Shown here: positions 33,047 through 46,200 of the stretch, piece by piece
How positions within the stretch are numbered: position 1 is the first letter of the stretch
How the letters are laid out: the number at the start of each line of letters is the position of its first letter
Source of the DNA: Steromphala cineraria
Taxonomy: Eukaryota; Mollusca; Gastropoda; Trochida; Trochidae
Direction: 5' to 3'
Assembly: GCA_916613615.1 (NCBI GenBank)
Contig: OU744733.1
Coordinates: 37,363,939 to 37,427,938, forward strand
DNA length: 64,000 nt
Notes under the pieces: model-generated
Database searches by the model: none
Told to the model about the DNA's origin: nothing
Seen by the model: only the letters and a program-made list of their open reading frames with translations
Position numbers and translations under genes: made by a program

Positions 33047-33955
33047 AATCCTCTTCCTTTTTATCATGCAAAATTCTCAAAGAAGTGGAAATGTTAAACA
33101 AACTATGTCAATATACCTCCAAACATTTATTTTTTCATTTAATGAGACAAGAAATAGTCAGATAAGTCTTTCCATATACACAAGCATATATAAAACCTTT
33201 GTTTCATACTATCTATAGGCCATTCAATTTCGCCCTCAAAAACACATACAAAGTCATATTATTACCCGATATCTTTGAGGAAATTCAGAACTGAGTTTAG
33301 CCATCAAATGGCCTTCATACAATATATCATCAAAAAACTTAACGTATCGAACAAATCTGAAATATATTATGTATCACATTTCTTTCTATTTTGTTTAAGA
33401 TTTCATTCTTTAAAAAAATATTTTTTCATATTTTCAGTCAATATATTTAAGTTTCACATGGCTTCTACCCATAACAGCATCTCTGTTATCATGTATACTG
33501 ATAAACAAAAGTAAGTACCACAAAATGTTCAAAGAAGGTTATTCAAAAGATCATATGATCCCTACAATACTAAATATCAAATATTAAAAATGTTTAACAA
33601 ATTTCATGTACTTATTAAGTATGTGGAAACCTACTGAATGCCTCTTGATTATTTCAAACTTACATACAGCATTTCATTTTTTGTCACAACCATACCTTTA
33701 CATTAATGTTCTAGATGTAGTCATAATGATAAATGTAATTAGATTTCCAGCTGAAAATAAAATCAAAGTGTTTCATGCCTTTTAAAAATTAGGGAAATAT
33801 TCTTTCTATTAGGTTGGTATAGACTTATGGAAAATATTTCAAAATATAAAAAATGTTTACAAATCAAAGTAAAAGATTTCATTGACATCAGCAACAATCA
33901 ATATTACAAAAATATATTTTTAATATTTGAAGAATTATTATCATCCACCTCTGAT

Positions 33956-34302
33956 GCATCCTGCTACATCAGCCCTTTCAGCAATAGCGGCAATCTAGTT
34001 TCTTGGCTTCATTCCGCGTGCTCACCTCGTGATTCAAATTAACCAATAGAAGTGCTATTAGATAATAAATCTGATTCCCATTGCAGTCTCCCAGTAAGAT
34101 CCATATCACGCGCTCTTAGATTTCCACGTGCGACATCACTAGACAACAGTGTATGAAGTTCGAAATAGTTTGACTGAAAACAGACAGGCTATAAATAGCG
34201 CTGAGCAACCACCCGTCAGCGATACGACAGAAGACTATAGGAGGATATCAGGGAATAGGTTGTAGCATTAGCGGAGACATATACGCTGATGTAGCAGGAT
34301 GC
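33956..34302. repeat. inverted-repeat segment enclosing a TATA-like word
   Basis: The 18-mer gcatcctgctacatcagc (33956-33973) is repeated exactly inverted at 34285-34302. Between them lies ggctataaatagcgc near 34190. It could be a decayed mobile element or a promoter. No gene follows that I can support. Confidence 0.35.
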
Positions 34303-34590
34303 CTCTGATCATTATTTCATACAATTCTATAAAAAAAAATCTTAACAATAAGTCTTTGCACAGATCAAATGAATATATATATATATTTTCAGCAAATTAA
34401 AAGATCCTTATTCAGAATATGCATAATGTTCATATATTCCAAAGACACTCTTTCCTCTTAAAGGAAACTTGAATCTTGATTCTTGCACACATAGCATTCA
34501 AATGACATCACAAAAATTGATAAAATATGAAACAGCTTAATTATTCTCTTTCATAACCAAATGCAACCTCAGTACAACATCTGATGCTGG

Positions 34591-34973
34591 TAGGGCTTCC
34601 ACGGGTCAAAAAAATTGGACTCGAGTACCCGAGGGGTCAGTCTCGACTCGGACCAGAGTACCCGACATTTTATCATTTCCCAGGGATTTTTTTATTTTTA
34701 TAGCTCAAAGTCTTTGCCTTACCTAAAATAACCTTTCTTTTATGTATAGCCTAATACTATAATATGTAATTCGACTTTTAAATGGTCGTGTTTATGCTGA
34801 TTTTGACATCAATGTCTTGAAATGGTCGTGTTGATCAACAGTCTTCAGACATTACAGACAAACAGATTGAAATAACTTAAATATCTAACAGTGTTAAACA
34901 CTCCCAAAAAATGGACTTGAATCCAGCTGGACCCGACTCGGGCTCGAATACTTGAGTACCCGTGGAAGCCCTA
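34591..34973. mobile_element. hAT-like MITE
   Basis: This 383 bp element has termini TAGGGCTTCCACGGGT and complement. The flanking octamers gatgctgg (34583-34590) and gttgctgg (34974-34981) match at 7 of 8 positions. An 8-bp duplication with TAGGG-type ends fits hAT. The interior is non-coding, with repeated gactcg words. Confidence 0.7.
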
Positions 34974-35231
34974 GTTGCTGGGGAGGTCTTCACATGAGCT
35001 CCAACACGCTTGTAAACCAATCCAGTAAATGTATTTTTTCATGAAACACAAGATGTAACATAAGCAGAGTTTATTCTGCTAGAAATTTTCATCATGCCCT
35101 TCAGGGTATGTACATCCAAGAAAGTTAGGCTCCTGAAAGTTCCTGATTGTCCTGTCAGTGTTTGCCTCCTATCTGCTAAAGACAAACAGCTAATGACATA
35201 ACATACAAGTATTTGTCACAAAGGTGACAAG

Positions 35232-35904
35232 ATCCCCCGCTGCAAATTGATGTTAACAAAAAGCATAATGTATACATAGAAACACTTGTCTACACTTGTC
35301 ATGCTACTAGATGTCATTTAGACCACAACAAATCGACTGGTCCCTGGGTCTTCCAAATAAGAAGCCTTGTGCAAAAAAAAGGAAGAGAATATAGAGAACA
35401 GTTCTTAACATATCAGCCTTATAAATGCATGTTGCCTTCCCTATAAGATGCTATTTTTAAATTATGAAGATAATCCAGTGAATGGTTCTAGAGATATCTC
35501 GCTGACAAGCCTTAAATGCAGGTTTCAATGCTGAAATTTTCAAAGCCTCGCTGTGACCTTCAAAATAATGAGAAGGTCACCAAAATCGACTGGGCCCAGC
35601 ACCTTCCCAATAAGATGTTTTGTGTAAATTATGAAGAGAATCCAGTGATTGGTTCTTGAGATACCCCGCTGACAAGGGTCAAATTTCAAAGTTTCGTTGT
35701 GACCTTGAAATAAAGGTCAAGGTCATGAAACTCTATAGGGACCTTACTCTCATGGTGATGAAGCTATATATACAAAAAATGAAAAGAATCCGGTCAATAG
35801 TTTTTGAGTTATATACAATTTCATTCGTATGGACATACGTACGAAAAGACGGACGCTGCCCAATACTATATCCCTTGCTTCACGCTAAACGTGCAGCGGG
35901 GGAT
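35232..35904. repeat. dispersed element with ATCCCCCGCTGCA termini
   Basis: The 13-mer ATCCCCCGCTGCA (35232-35244) is inverted at 35892-35904. The interior has words such as gtgaccttgaaataaaggtc, ggttcttgagat and ggacatacgtacg. It is a 673 bp non-coding repeat related in vocabulary to 330-562. Confidence 0.55.
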
Positions 35905-35957
35905 AAAAACAACAGTAGCACTTACTGGGTAGATCTGAAGAGATCTCACAAATATTA

Positions 35958-36232
35958 AAAAAATGTTACCAATTGCATGACAATGTTTTAAAATCAAAAG
36001 AAGTAATGTACCATGTTTGCTTACGCTATCCAAACCTTCTACTATCTCAAATGATTAAGGTGTTCACATTAAAATGGCCAGCAGCAGTTTTTGCTTGATA
36101 CATGATAATTTCTTCTATGATAATGGATAACCAGGTTGAGTTTTTGAATTTTATCCACTAAAGATGCTACCATTGGCTTAGTTATACATGTATGTATGTA
36201 AATTTCAAACAAACATGCTACTGCTGCTTTAG
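35958..36232. mobile_element. degraded relative of the TTAA MITE family
   Basis: Decayed homology to the MITEs at 2605 and 12806 includes aaggtgttcacattaaaatg and the right end aacatgctactgctgcttta. The left end is unclear. Confidence 0.4.
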
Positions 36233-37295
36233 ATGCAATATATCGGTGACTTGGTGAGAGGGTATATCATTGAAACTTTTATAGCTTTGGAACTGCCTAC
36301 GACTATGGATGACCAGCTGATAGTTGTGAGTCTAATGCTAACAAGACAATCAGGGAACAGTGAGTTAGATAGATCATCTAGCATCACTTGTGCAATATTT
36401 CAGCAAACAGTGGCATGAACAACGGATGAAAGTTTTCACAGTAGTCTGCCAGTCATACCCTAAAATAAGGCATTAGCATGTCTCCAGGAATATTTGAAAG
36501 TTTGATTTTTGAAAATAAAAAAAATTCAATCTCCTTTGATTTAATTTTTTTTTTTTTATTTCAATTTATTGAAAAATTCATTTCAGAGTCTAATTGTAAG
36601 AAAATCTGTAAAGATTGAGCAGGATGAGAAGTGACTTGAGCATTGAGCATTACTTTCACACAACATCATTTAAAATGACAGATTATGCTTCAATCTGATA
36701 TGAACCTAACATCCTATCATCCATCACAGAAACAACACTTGATGATGACTGACGAAAGACTGTGAGGGATATGATGTGGTTTCTCTCTCCCATATTGACT
36801 GCTATGTGAATGTATCCACTTTTATAGTGAGCGCCACCTCAGGTTTATGCTTCCCGGTCGGGCCATCTCCGAATTCCTTCCTTCTCTCTTCTCTCCTGCA
36901 AAAAATGACACCAACTGAAGTTCAGGGTACTGTACAAAAGATTTTTGACCATTTACAAAATGAATTTTTGATTAAAAAGTTTTTAATTTTTACTTGACTT
37001 TGGATAATTGAGTGATGAGTGATTAAGAATGAGATGTTTTACATTCAGGAAAATCTATTTTGCTATCACCAAAAGTAAATGAGAAAACAACAACAAAAAA
37101 TGCCAAGAAATGTCATAGTCCCTTGAAAAATGTAACTTATTGGGTATATATATATGGTTACACATTTTAGACAAGATACAATCAATTAGTTGATGGCAGC
37201 CATTACTAAGCAGAAGACAATATTGAATTTGTATAGGCAGATAAAGAGCTGCTGACCAATAACAAACAAAATTATAGGTGGGAAATAAAAAATAT

Positions 37296-40200
37296 TTACA
37301 TTTTCTTCTTCTCCTCGGCGAGCCGTTGAGCTTCTTCTCTCCCCCGAATATCTTCCTCTGTACTGAAATCGTCATGGTTACCAGGATCTCCTTGAATTGT
37401 CTGTTATATTGGAAACAAATTGATTTAAAAACTGTACAAAACATGTAAAGTTGTTTTCAGTGAAAAAAGACTCTTTGAAAATTCCATGATATTAGATCTT
37501 TACATTGCTTGTTAATATTAAATTGACTAAATTATTTGTTTATTTACCTTAAAGTAAAGTCATATATTTTGTAATGTATATTTTCATCCCAGATGCAATA
37601 CTGCAATATTGCTTTTGATTGGAAAGTTTTAAATATCTGATATGGCTATATTCCCACTATATATGCCCTAATAATCAGTACGAATATTTCAATCTATAAA
37701 TCTTGCATAAGGCAACCCCCTTTCTCAACCCCCCAAATTGCTGCCAAAATAATGTACCTCAGATATAAGGTGACCCCCTTCTAGCAGGTTGTGGAAACAT
37801 GACGGACAACTCGTTGATAGATTTTGGAAGGGTAAATTTTGGTCGGTAATTTTGAAGTGAAATATCATGTGTAATAAAGAAATAAATAAGTTATTTAATA
37901 CAGTGTTTGTTATTTTTTTCAATGATATGTTATTTTCCTCTTGTTACAAGCAAGGCTACAGTCAATTACTCTCTATTCAATTACACTCATGATGTTTCGT
38001 TTTCAACATTCTCATTTAGAAATCATAACAAACATTCAGTCAACATACCGGTAATCCTTTTTGTGTTACAAGCCTTTTCATTGGTTCAAACAATGAAAGT
38101 TGTAGAAGTACACCAATCAGAAATCTAACACAAATTGCATATTGACAAAGCCTAACAGGTGTAATGTATAATTGCAGCCAAGTAAAAAATTAGATATACA
38201 TCGCCTGCATATCTGAAATGTAGACCTTGTGTATTAGGTGTCCCCCTCTTTAACCCCCAAAGTTCTGGTATACAAAACTTAAACAATAATATTTTTTCCC
38301 TCTTCAAAAAGCTTACCTTCACACCAATTACATCACCATCTTGAAGATTATAAGGGGCCTGTTTCATACTTTGCTTGACTCCGCCTTTTTTCTTCTTTCC
38401 CTTTTGATTGGACTGTTGCTAAATTTGAAATAAAATTATCCTTTTCAATTGAATTTTGATAGTGGGACTTTATCATTTCACAACTTTGTTGGATCAGCTT
38501 GAGCAAAAATGTTTCTGAGCAACAACTTCACTTTCATGAGCATCACATACTAACAAAGGTTTATGATTAGAGTTGCAACTATACAGACATGTCACAATAC
38601 AATAAATATCACAATATTAAAGAACAATAAAATTCCATATGATACATGTCATAGGGCCGCCAACCCTGATTTACCTTCCCGACACAGATTTTTTTTAAAT
38701 ATTTGTATTATTAATTAGTCCGCCAACATATTCAACTTCATCCTGCTCTGATAAAAAAAAACTGTTTTGTGACACATCTATTGAAATCTCTTCATTATCT
38801 CAATCTCTTTTCCCTTTATTTTTTTCCTTTTACATTGTCCATATCATGACATGACCATATATATCTGTAAATACACACCAAACCACCTTTTTCCTCTTTT
38901 TCCAACCGCGCGCTCACATGCAGAAGGACCTAATACATGTAACTATACCGTTCACACTGTTTTTAGCATTTTAGGATATTTGATTGATTTCCCCCCAAAA
39001 TCAAGACTGGACACCATTATGACAGGCTCTTTAACAGCATGCAGGAGAATTGTTATTGCATCGATCTCTGTTGATGAAAGTGTAATGAAATCTTACTTGT
39101 TTTGGATCTTCTATGATAATCCAGCGAAACTGGCGAGGAAAGTGTTTGGCTACAACAATCTGTTCTACAGGCAGTATAAGGAAGTCTGCGATACACTGTC
39201 GGAGTTCCCCTGGAGTTGCTCCCCTTGAAATATCCCATATAAATTCCTGTTCAGGGCTGTAGGACAAACTGCCAGGCAATCGTTGCTGGATATTTAACAC
39301 TATGTCATTCACACTGAAAAGGTAAAAGTGATTTTATATTAATCATTTTTGACAAACACAATAAACAGATGTTGATATTCCTTAGGGTTCTATAAAAACA
39401 ATTACCAAGTGTGTTTTAACTTTCAAGTCTTAAAGGTTTTGCATTAACATAAAACATCCTGGTGGTCTTTTAGTTCAATTCGTTAACACTGTTTTTAAAT
39501 CTAAAAGTAAATTCTTCCTGCAACTATAGTTCATACAAGACTTGGTAAAATATAGCATTAACCTATAAAAGTCTTTGAGCTGTCTACTCACGTAAGACTT
39601 TCCTCAAGAGGTAGGATTTGAACAGCAATCTGACTGCCAGCAGTCACTTTCAGTCTCCTGGTGAAGAAACATTTTTATTCATCACTTAAACTTATATTCA
39701 CCTATTCCTGGAAGCCTACCAGATCTCCTATGCACTTATAATTTTGATTCCAAAAACTAGGTTCTTGAGCAATTTGGCAGTTTGGGCCACATAAGACAAA
39801 CATTGACAGTAGGACAGAAGATGGATGGATGGATGGATGGATGGATTGATGGATGGATGGATGGATAATGGAAGGATAATGGATGGATGGATGGATGGAT
39901 GGATGGATTGATGGATGGATAATGGAAGGATAATGGATGGATGGATGGATGGATGGATTGATGGATGGATGGATGGATAATGGAAGGATAATGGATGGAT
40001 GGATGGATGGATGGATGGATGGATGGATGGAAGGATGGATGGATGGATGGATGGAAGGATAATGGATGGATGGATGGATGGATGGATGGATAGATGGATG
40101 GATGGATAGATGCATGGATGGATGGATGGAGGGATGGTAGAATGGATGAATGGATGAGGGGAGGATCGATGGTAGGATGGGTAGGATGGATGATAGATGG

Positions 40201-43200
40201 ATGGAGAGTTGGAAAAACTGTATCCTCCAAAACTTCTTGCTCAAAGTCTAGCTGGCAATCTTTGGAACATTAAAACAGATTCAGAAAGAAACATGGAGAG
40301 ATAGAACAACAGATAAACAAACATAGCTAATTTATTTTATAACATATATAACAATAACATATATCATTTTGATATTCATCATCTTTGAACAGTCTAGAAA
40401 CACCATGGTGTCTTAGGACCTATGAGTACAGTTATGAAGACAATTCAGAATTCCTCTGACACTACTGGCATCTATTCTTGATAACAAAATTGCAAGTGGC
40501 CATCTTGAAAGTAGTATAACAGACCTAAGAGTCGCTCCCTTCACTCCTTTGAGCACGGTTGTAGGTCGATGGTTTTCGACCAGTCGAAGACGCAGAAAGT
40601 CAAAAGTGGGGATGGGCATCTCTTGGACAGACGGAAGGGTCATGACCTGTAGCTTTAGGTCCTCCAGAGTTGCATCCTTGGAGATTTCAACTTCACCGAT
40701 TTGAATTGGCTCGAGTGTGTTCACGGCATCTGGACCAGACTTTGACATCAAGCCTGCAGAAAAGTTAACAACTTTACATTAAAGTTTGGAGCAAAGTCTC
40801 TGTTTTGGTTAAGATTGAAAATGATTATTGACTTGTTTTAAATCCCTCATAAAGATCAAGTCAGAGAATTCATTTGGAATTTTCATTACATTTATTTTGA
40901 AAGAATATGGAAGAGGAATAAAGAGAAGGAACATCTTTGGAAAGGGAATTTCAAATTGTGATTAATTCTCGATAAAGTTTAACTTGCTGTTTTATGAAAA
41001 CTAAGTTTATGTATAGTCCACTCTTGTAATGACAGTGACACTTCAGTTTAAATACTAAATATCGCTTGATCAACCTTTGGCATGAAGTAGCTTTGCTAGA
41101 AGTTGATAAAATAGCTTTCTGTGTGAAGTCAATTTGTGGTAAGCGATTGTTGAATTTTAATAAAATAACACATTGCACGGCCATTTATATCACAAGGTCT
41201 ACTTTTAAAACAACTACATGTCCTTTTCCAAGAAAAGACTATAAGGTATTTCAGCACTGTTTCCTACAGGCTTTTTCAGTGTATGTAAAAAGGCCTATCC
41301 GACAGCCCAGAACCTAGTTACTTTTGAACCGGGCTTGTAAGTTTTGGAGATATTTCTACAATTTGGCTAATTTGAAGCTTATTTCACTGGATATATCTTC
41401 ACCTTGTATTCCTGATGTGATCCAGGCAACCATTCCCTTCTGATCTGGACTTGTATGCCGTGGGTTGTCGGGCGTTGGGTAGAGGCTGATGGGTAATCTA
41501 ATGAAGCCCTGAATCAGATTTGAACATTCAACGTGAAAATATAAGATAAAGAGATAATACTTTAAAGGGAATCCTTTTTAAATTCACAGAGTAACATATA
41601 ACCATCGTAAAAAGCAAATATATATATGACATAAAAAGGGATGCTGCACATTTAAAATGTATGTTATCGGAATACTAAAATCAGAGTAATAAATTTCCCA
41701 AGCAATAAGGGACCTAAATATTCAAAAGGCACATTTATATACCATCGCAATTACATGTGACAAGTTTTAAGTATAGTTGTGATGGTAGAATTTTAGGCAC
41801 CCTGACCCCTACACAACCCGGCTACTTAGCAGGGTTATAATAAAAATATCAATGAATTTAGGTGGATACATTACTTTAGGTGGAAGGCTGCCTGGTAACA
41901 AAAGAAGATGGTCGCCATCATGGACAAGACTTTTATCAAGGTTAAGGTCAAGTTCATCAAGCACTTCTGCTGCCTCTCCACACCAGTTGGTCTTTCGTAA
42001 GTGCCAGTTATCGCCTGCAAAAACATAGAGAATCCAAGAATAAGTATAAACATAGAGAATTCAAGAAAACTGTTCATGGAAATAAAAAATTTGAATACAA
42101 CATAAATTCATCTTATCCTAAACCAAAGATGTAGATTTCTAGTTCTTGCCTAAACCTTAAGCGATGTTCTTCTTTCATCCATGTTTTTGCTTTAAGGTCT
42201 CTGCAGTTAATTTTCCAAGAATACTTCATAATTTTTAGATATTTTATAAATGGCCTATTAAATGATGTAGAAAAGGTAGACAGGGTGGAGAGTTTTAACC
42301 CACGATCTTATCATTAAGGCCCTGCGGTTGGAACGTTTGGAGCTCAAAAATCCATCTAAGTTCTAGGGATCTCCTAGACTTGGTGGTTCTCTCTAAGTCA
42401 GGATTTTGATTAAGTTGAGCAATGACTTTGTATCTGAGATCGCTCTTGGAGTGGTTAGGGAGATTGAAGTGTAGAGACACGGGTTTGTCTCTTTTGTGTG
42501 AGATGTCTGCAAAGTGTTCAGAAAGGCGAATTCTGAACTCCCTTTTTGTTTCCCCTACATATTGCTTCTTGCATTTGTTGCAAGTCAGTAAATAGACAAC
42601 ATTGCGAGATTTGCAGTTGTATATTGCGCAAGTGTATTTACGGCCCGTGGTAGAGCTGTAGAAATGGCTCTCTCTTTTGATGTTAGTGCAGAGTTTGCAC
42701 TGGGTATTGTCGCATAGGTTATCGACAAATGGTACTACCTTTCCACTGATTTGTGGTTTGGTGGGGGGATAAGTGATGCTGGCTTTGACTAGCATATCCC
42801 GGAGTGTTTTGTTTCTCCGATAGGCAGCAATGTGGGGAGCAGGAAAGATAGTTTTGCAGGTGTCGGAACCTTGGAGTAGGTGCCATCTATTCCTGATAAT
42901 GTTGTTGAGTTCCATGTTCATGGGATTGTAGTCGCACACCAGTACTGGCCGTGGGGTGTGCGGCCGTACGTAGGGTGTAGGGGACAGGAGAGTGGTCCTG
43001 TCCGTCAGATCAGACTTGTGTTTGTTCTGTTGTATGATTCTGCGAGGGTAGCCTCGTTTCAGATAATATTTGATGAGATTCAAACTGTGAGTCTCATATT
43101 CTTCCTGAGTGGAGCAAATGCGTTTCAGACGAAGAAATTGGCTGAATGGGCCTTTTGTTTTTATATGTCGGGGGTGACATGATGTATACAACAGATAGGA

Positions 43201-46200
43201 GTGTGTGTCTGTGGGTTTGCTGTAGACTGTAAAATCAAGTGTGGTCTTTTGATTTACAGTGGAAACCCAGGTGTCAAGGAATGATACTCGTTCACGTGAG
43301 AATTCAGCAGTGAACTTAATGGTAGGGTGGGCTGAGTTGAGATATTGAATGAATGTCTCAAGTTTAGCTAGACCTTTTGACCAGATCATGAAGATGTCAT
43401 CGATAAAGCGGACGTATAGGTCTGGTTTATCGGGGGCATTTTGTAGAAGGGTTTCTTCTAATTCAGCCATGAATATGTTGGCATAAGAGGGAGCGACTTT
43501 CGTCCCCATTGCCGTACCGCCGACTTGTAGGTAATTAACTCCATTAAAGATGAAGTTGTTTTTTTGAAGTACTAGTTTGAGTAGGTTGAGTAAGCCAGTG
43601 GAAGATAGTTGCCAGTCTGGCTTGTATCTTCTGATAGCCTTTGCTACTGCGCGTAGGCCTTCGCCATTGGGGATATTGGTATAGAGTGAGGTGACATCCA
43701 TTGTGACCAAGATGATGTCTTTATCTATATCGACGTGATAAGATTCTACTCTTTGAATGAAGTGAGTGGTGTCTTTAATGTAGCTGGGATATTGAGGGAC
43801 GAACTCTTTGATGTGTTCATCTACAAAACTACTGATTTTTTCAGTTGGTGTGTTGTTGCCGCTAATGATTGGGCGGCCTGGTATCTTACCAGGTGTAAGA
43901 CATTTATGAATTTTAGGCAAAAGGTAGAATCTACCAGCTACTGTGTCTTCCGGTAAAAGGCCGGCTAGACACTTTTGGCTTATCTCGTCTTTGAGATAAA
44001 GATTGGTTAGTTCTTTAGAGATGATTTCACTAAAGTCGGTGGTGGGATCTTTAGTGAGTTTGCAGTAGAATTTCTCATCAGCCAGTTGTCTGAGAGCTTC
44101 TTTAATGTAGTCAGCGGTGTTTTGTATGACTACAGCTGACCCTTTATCTGCTTTTTTAATGATGATTTCATTATTGTTTTTGAGAAGGTTAATGGATTCG
44201 CGTTCAGCACGAGTGATATTGCTACGTTTGAACTTGCTGTCTTCTAGTTTGAAGAAGTCATTAGTGACTGCTTTAACGAATGACTCTAGACTGTGGTCAT
44301 TTGAGTAGGGTGGGTTCCACTTGCTTTTGGGACCAAACTTTTTGTCCAACACCGGTGTGGTGTTTGGGTTTTGGAAGTCATGAAAAAAATGTGTTATTTT
44401 CATTTTTCTAAAGAACGACTTTAAGTCAGAAAATGTTTGACTTTTGTTACCCCTTGCCGGCGTGGGACTAAAAGTTAGTCCCTTGTTAAGCAAGTTGATT
44501 TCACTTTCATTAAGTTGATAATCAGAAAGATTAACAACAAAGAGATTTTTTGAGTTTGACATTTTATTTGTTCAAACTGATTGCAGAGAAGTTGGTGGAC
44601 AGCTCTGCCGAGTTGTTCAGGTTGAGGGTACGAGAGATAAGTGTGAGGGCATCTTTGATGCTCCTATTTATATGCTTTGGACCTGCCCGTGGTTTGCGGG
44701 GGTCATCTCGGCGCCGGAGGCGGGGAGGGCCTTGCTGCCTGGGTGGGCGGCGGTCATCCCGGCGGAAGTTCCGGCGGTTGTTATCCCGGGGGCGACTGCG
44801 ACTTCTAGACCTGGATCGGCCTGTAGTGTTGGGGCGGGTGCCCTGAACAAAATCTTGCCAGTTGAAAGGATCTTTCTTGGCGTAGAGATTGCGCAGTTCT
44901 TCGGCTTTACCCTGTAATTTGGCCAGAGATTGTTTAGTTTCTCTGTCCATGATGGCATTGACAGCGGCTTGGATCGTCTCCGTGTGTTTGGAGTCGGTGT
45001 CGGCCGGGATACTGGTTTGTATCTCGTTGATTGTTTCTTCAATTGATTTGCCCTGTAGTCTTAACAGGTCCAGGTGGTTTGCTAGTAGCACTAGCGAAAA
45101 GTTTTTAGCGGAGGTAGCTCTGACTTTCGCCAGTTCCTCCGGAAATGTGGCTTGCACATTTGGGAGTGATACCCGGTATTGTTCGGGTACCATGTCAGCT
45201 GTTTGGCACCATTCCAAGAATTTGATGTGCACACTGAGACGTGCTGATTTGGACTGTGCGTTACGGAGTTGTTTGTAAGCCTGCATAAGGTTTACAGGTA
45301 ACTGAACCGCTTTGGGCTCTTCGGCGCCGGCGGTGGAGGTTGTGAAATCGAAATCGATTTTTCGTCGTTTCGAAATGGGAGGCTCATGGTGAGTCTCAAC
45401 CTCGATCACGCTGGTGAAGCTTTGGCATGAAGGTGCCGGCGTTATTCCGTTGGACATCTTGGACGATGTAGGCAGAGGAATAAAATAGAGTAAGACAGGG
45501 GGGTGGCCTATCAATCGCCTAAGGGGCAATAGTTTTGCTAAGTGACTAGTTTCGTCCGCTGTGTTGGGACTCGTCAGACTGAAGTAGCAAGGGTTTTGTC
45601 TCTCCTTATATACTCTTTTAGGTGGGTCACGTGACCGGGTAGGTTCCGCCGCCGGCGGGGCGGGTGAACTTCCGGTAGCCATTATTGATATTGAAATAGT
45701 GGCGCCGCCGGCGGAGCGCCGCCGGCGGTAAGGTAGAAGACTTCCGGTTCGTGTGTTGTGCCGCCGGCGGCGGTAGGACCGGAAGTGATGAGTTTCGCTT
45801 CTAATGTGTGGGATTCGACTATTTTCCGAGTTGAAAAAGTAGAGATTAATTAGTGTTTATAAATTTAGAACACTACGGACCTGTTATAAATAAGTATTGT
45901 GTTAATAAAAATTATGAACGTTTTGTTCATGTGTTGTAGGTGATGGCGGTATACCAGTATGGCAGAATAAAATAGATTTTGATCCGGCCTGGAGGAAGAA
46001 AATTTGTTTTGTTATCTTTTATAAACGATAGAATTTCGGCTATATTAGAGTCTCATTAGGATGAGAGAGACTAGTGATTTTCTAGTTTTTTAGAAAAGAC
46101 TGTGTGGTTGGGTTTGTGCCATAAATGTCTTTAAAAATGATTATTTAAAGAGATAAATAAAAGTAAACCCGTTGTCTCATGTGAGGCGACGGGCTCAGGG

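Larger units (their letters stand above)
31165..34582. other. no supportable gene
   Basis: This AT-rich intergenic stretch shows no conserved coding frame. It holds a foldback (32924-33046) and an inverted-repeat segment with a TATA-like word (33956-34302). A B-box-like word, aggttcgaatctcg, at about 32457 may be a decayed SINE. Confidence 0.45.

Noticed and set aside
39702..40244. Long minus-strand frames rich in His-Pro-Ser-Ile repeats
   Set aside because: They are translations of the GGAT microsatellite; the peptide period follows the repeat and there is no start context or conserved flank.
42880..43182. Plus-strand frames inside PLE ORF2
   Set aside because: Antisense shadows of the RT/endonuclease gene; the same frames recur in each unit only by duplication.
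44668..45042. Alternative frames inside PLE ORF1 (both strands)
   Set aside because: They overlap ORF1 in other frames, repeat identically in unit 2 because the DNA is duplicated, and have no domain.
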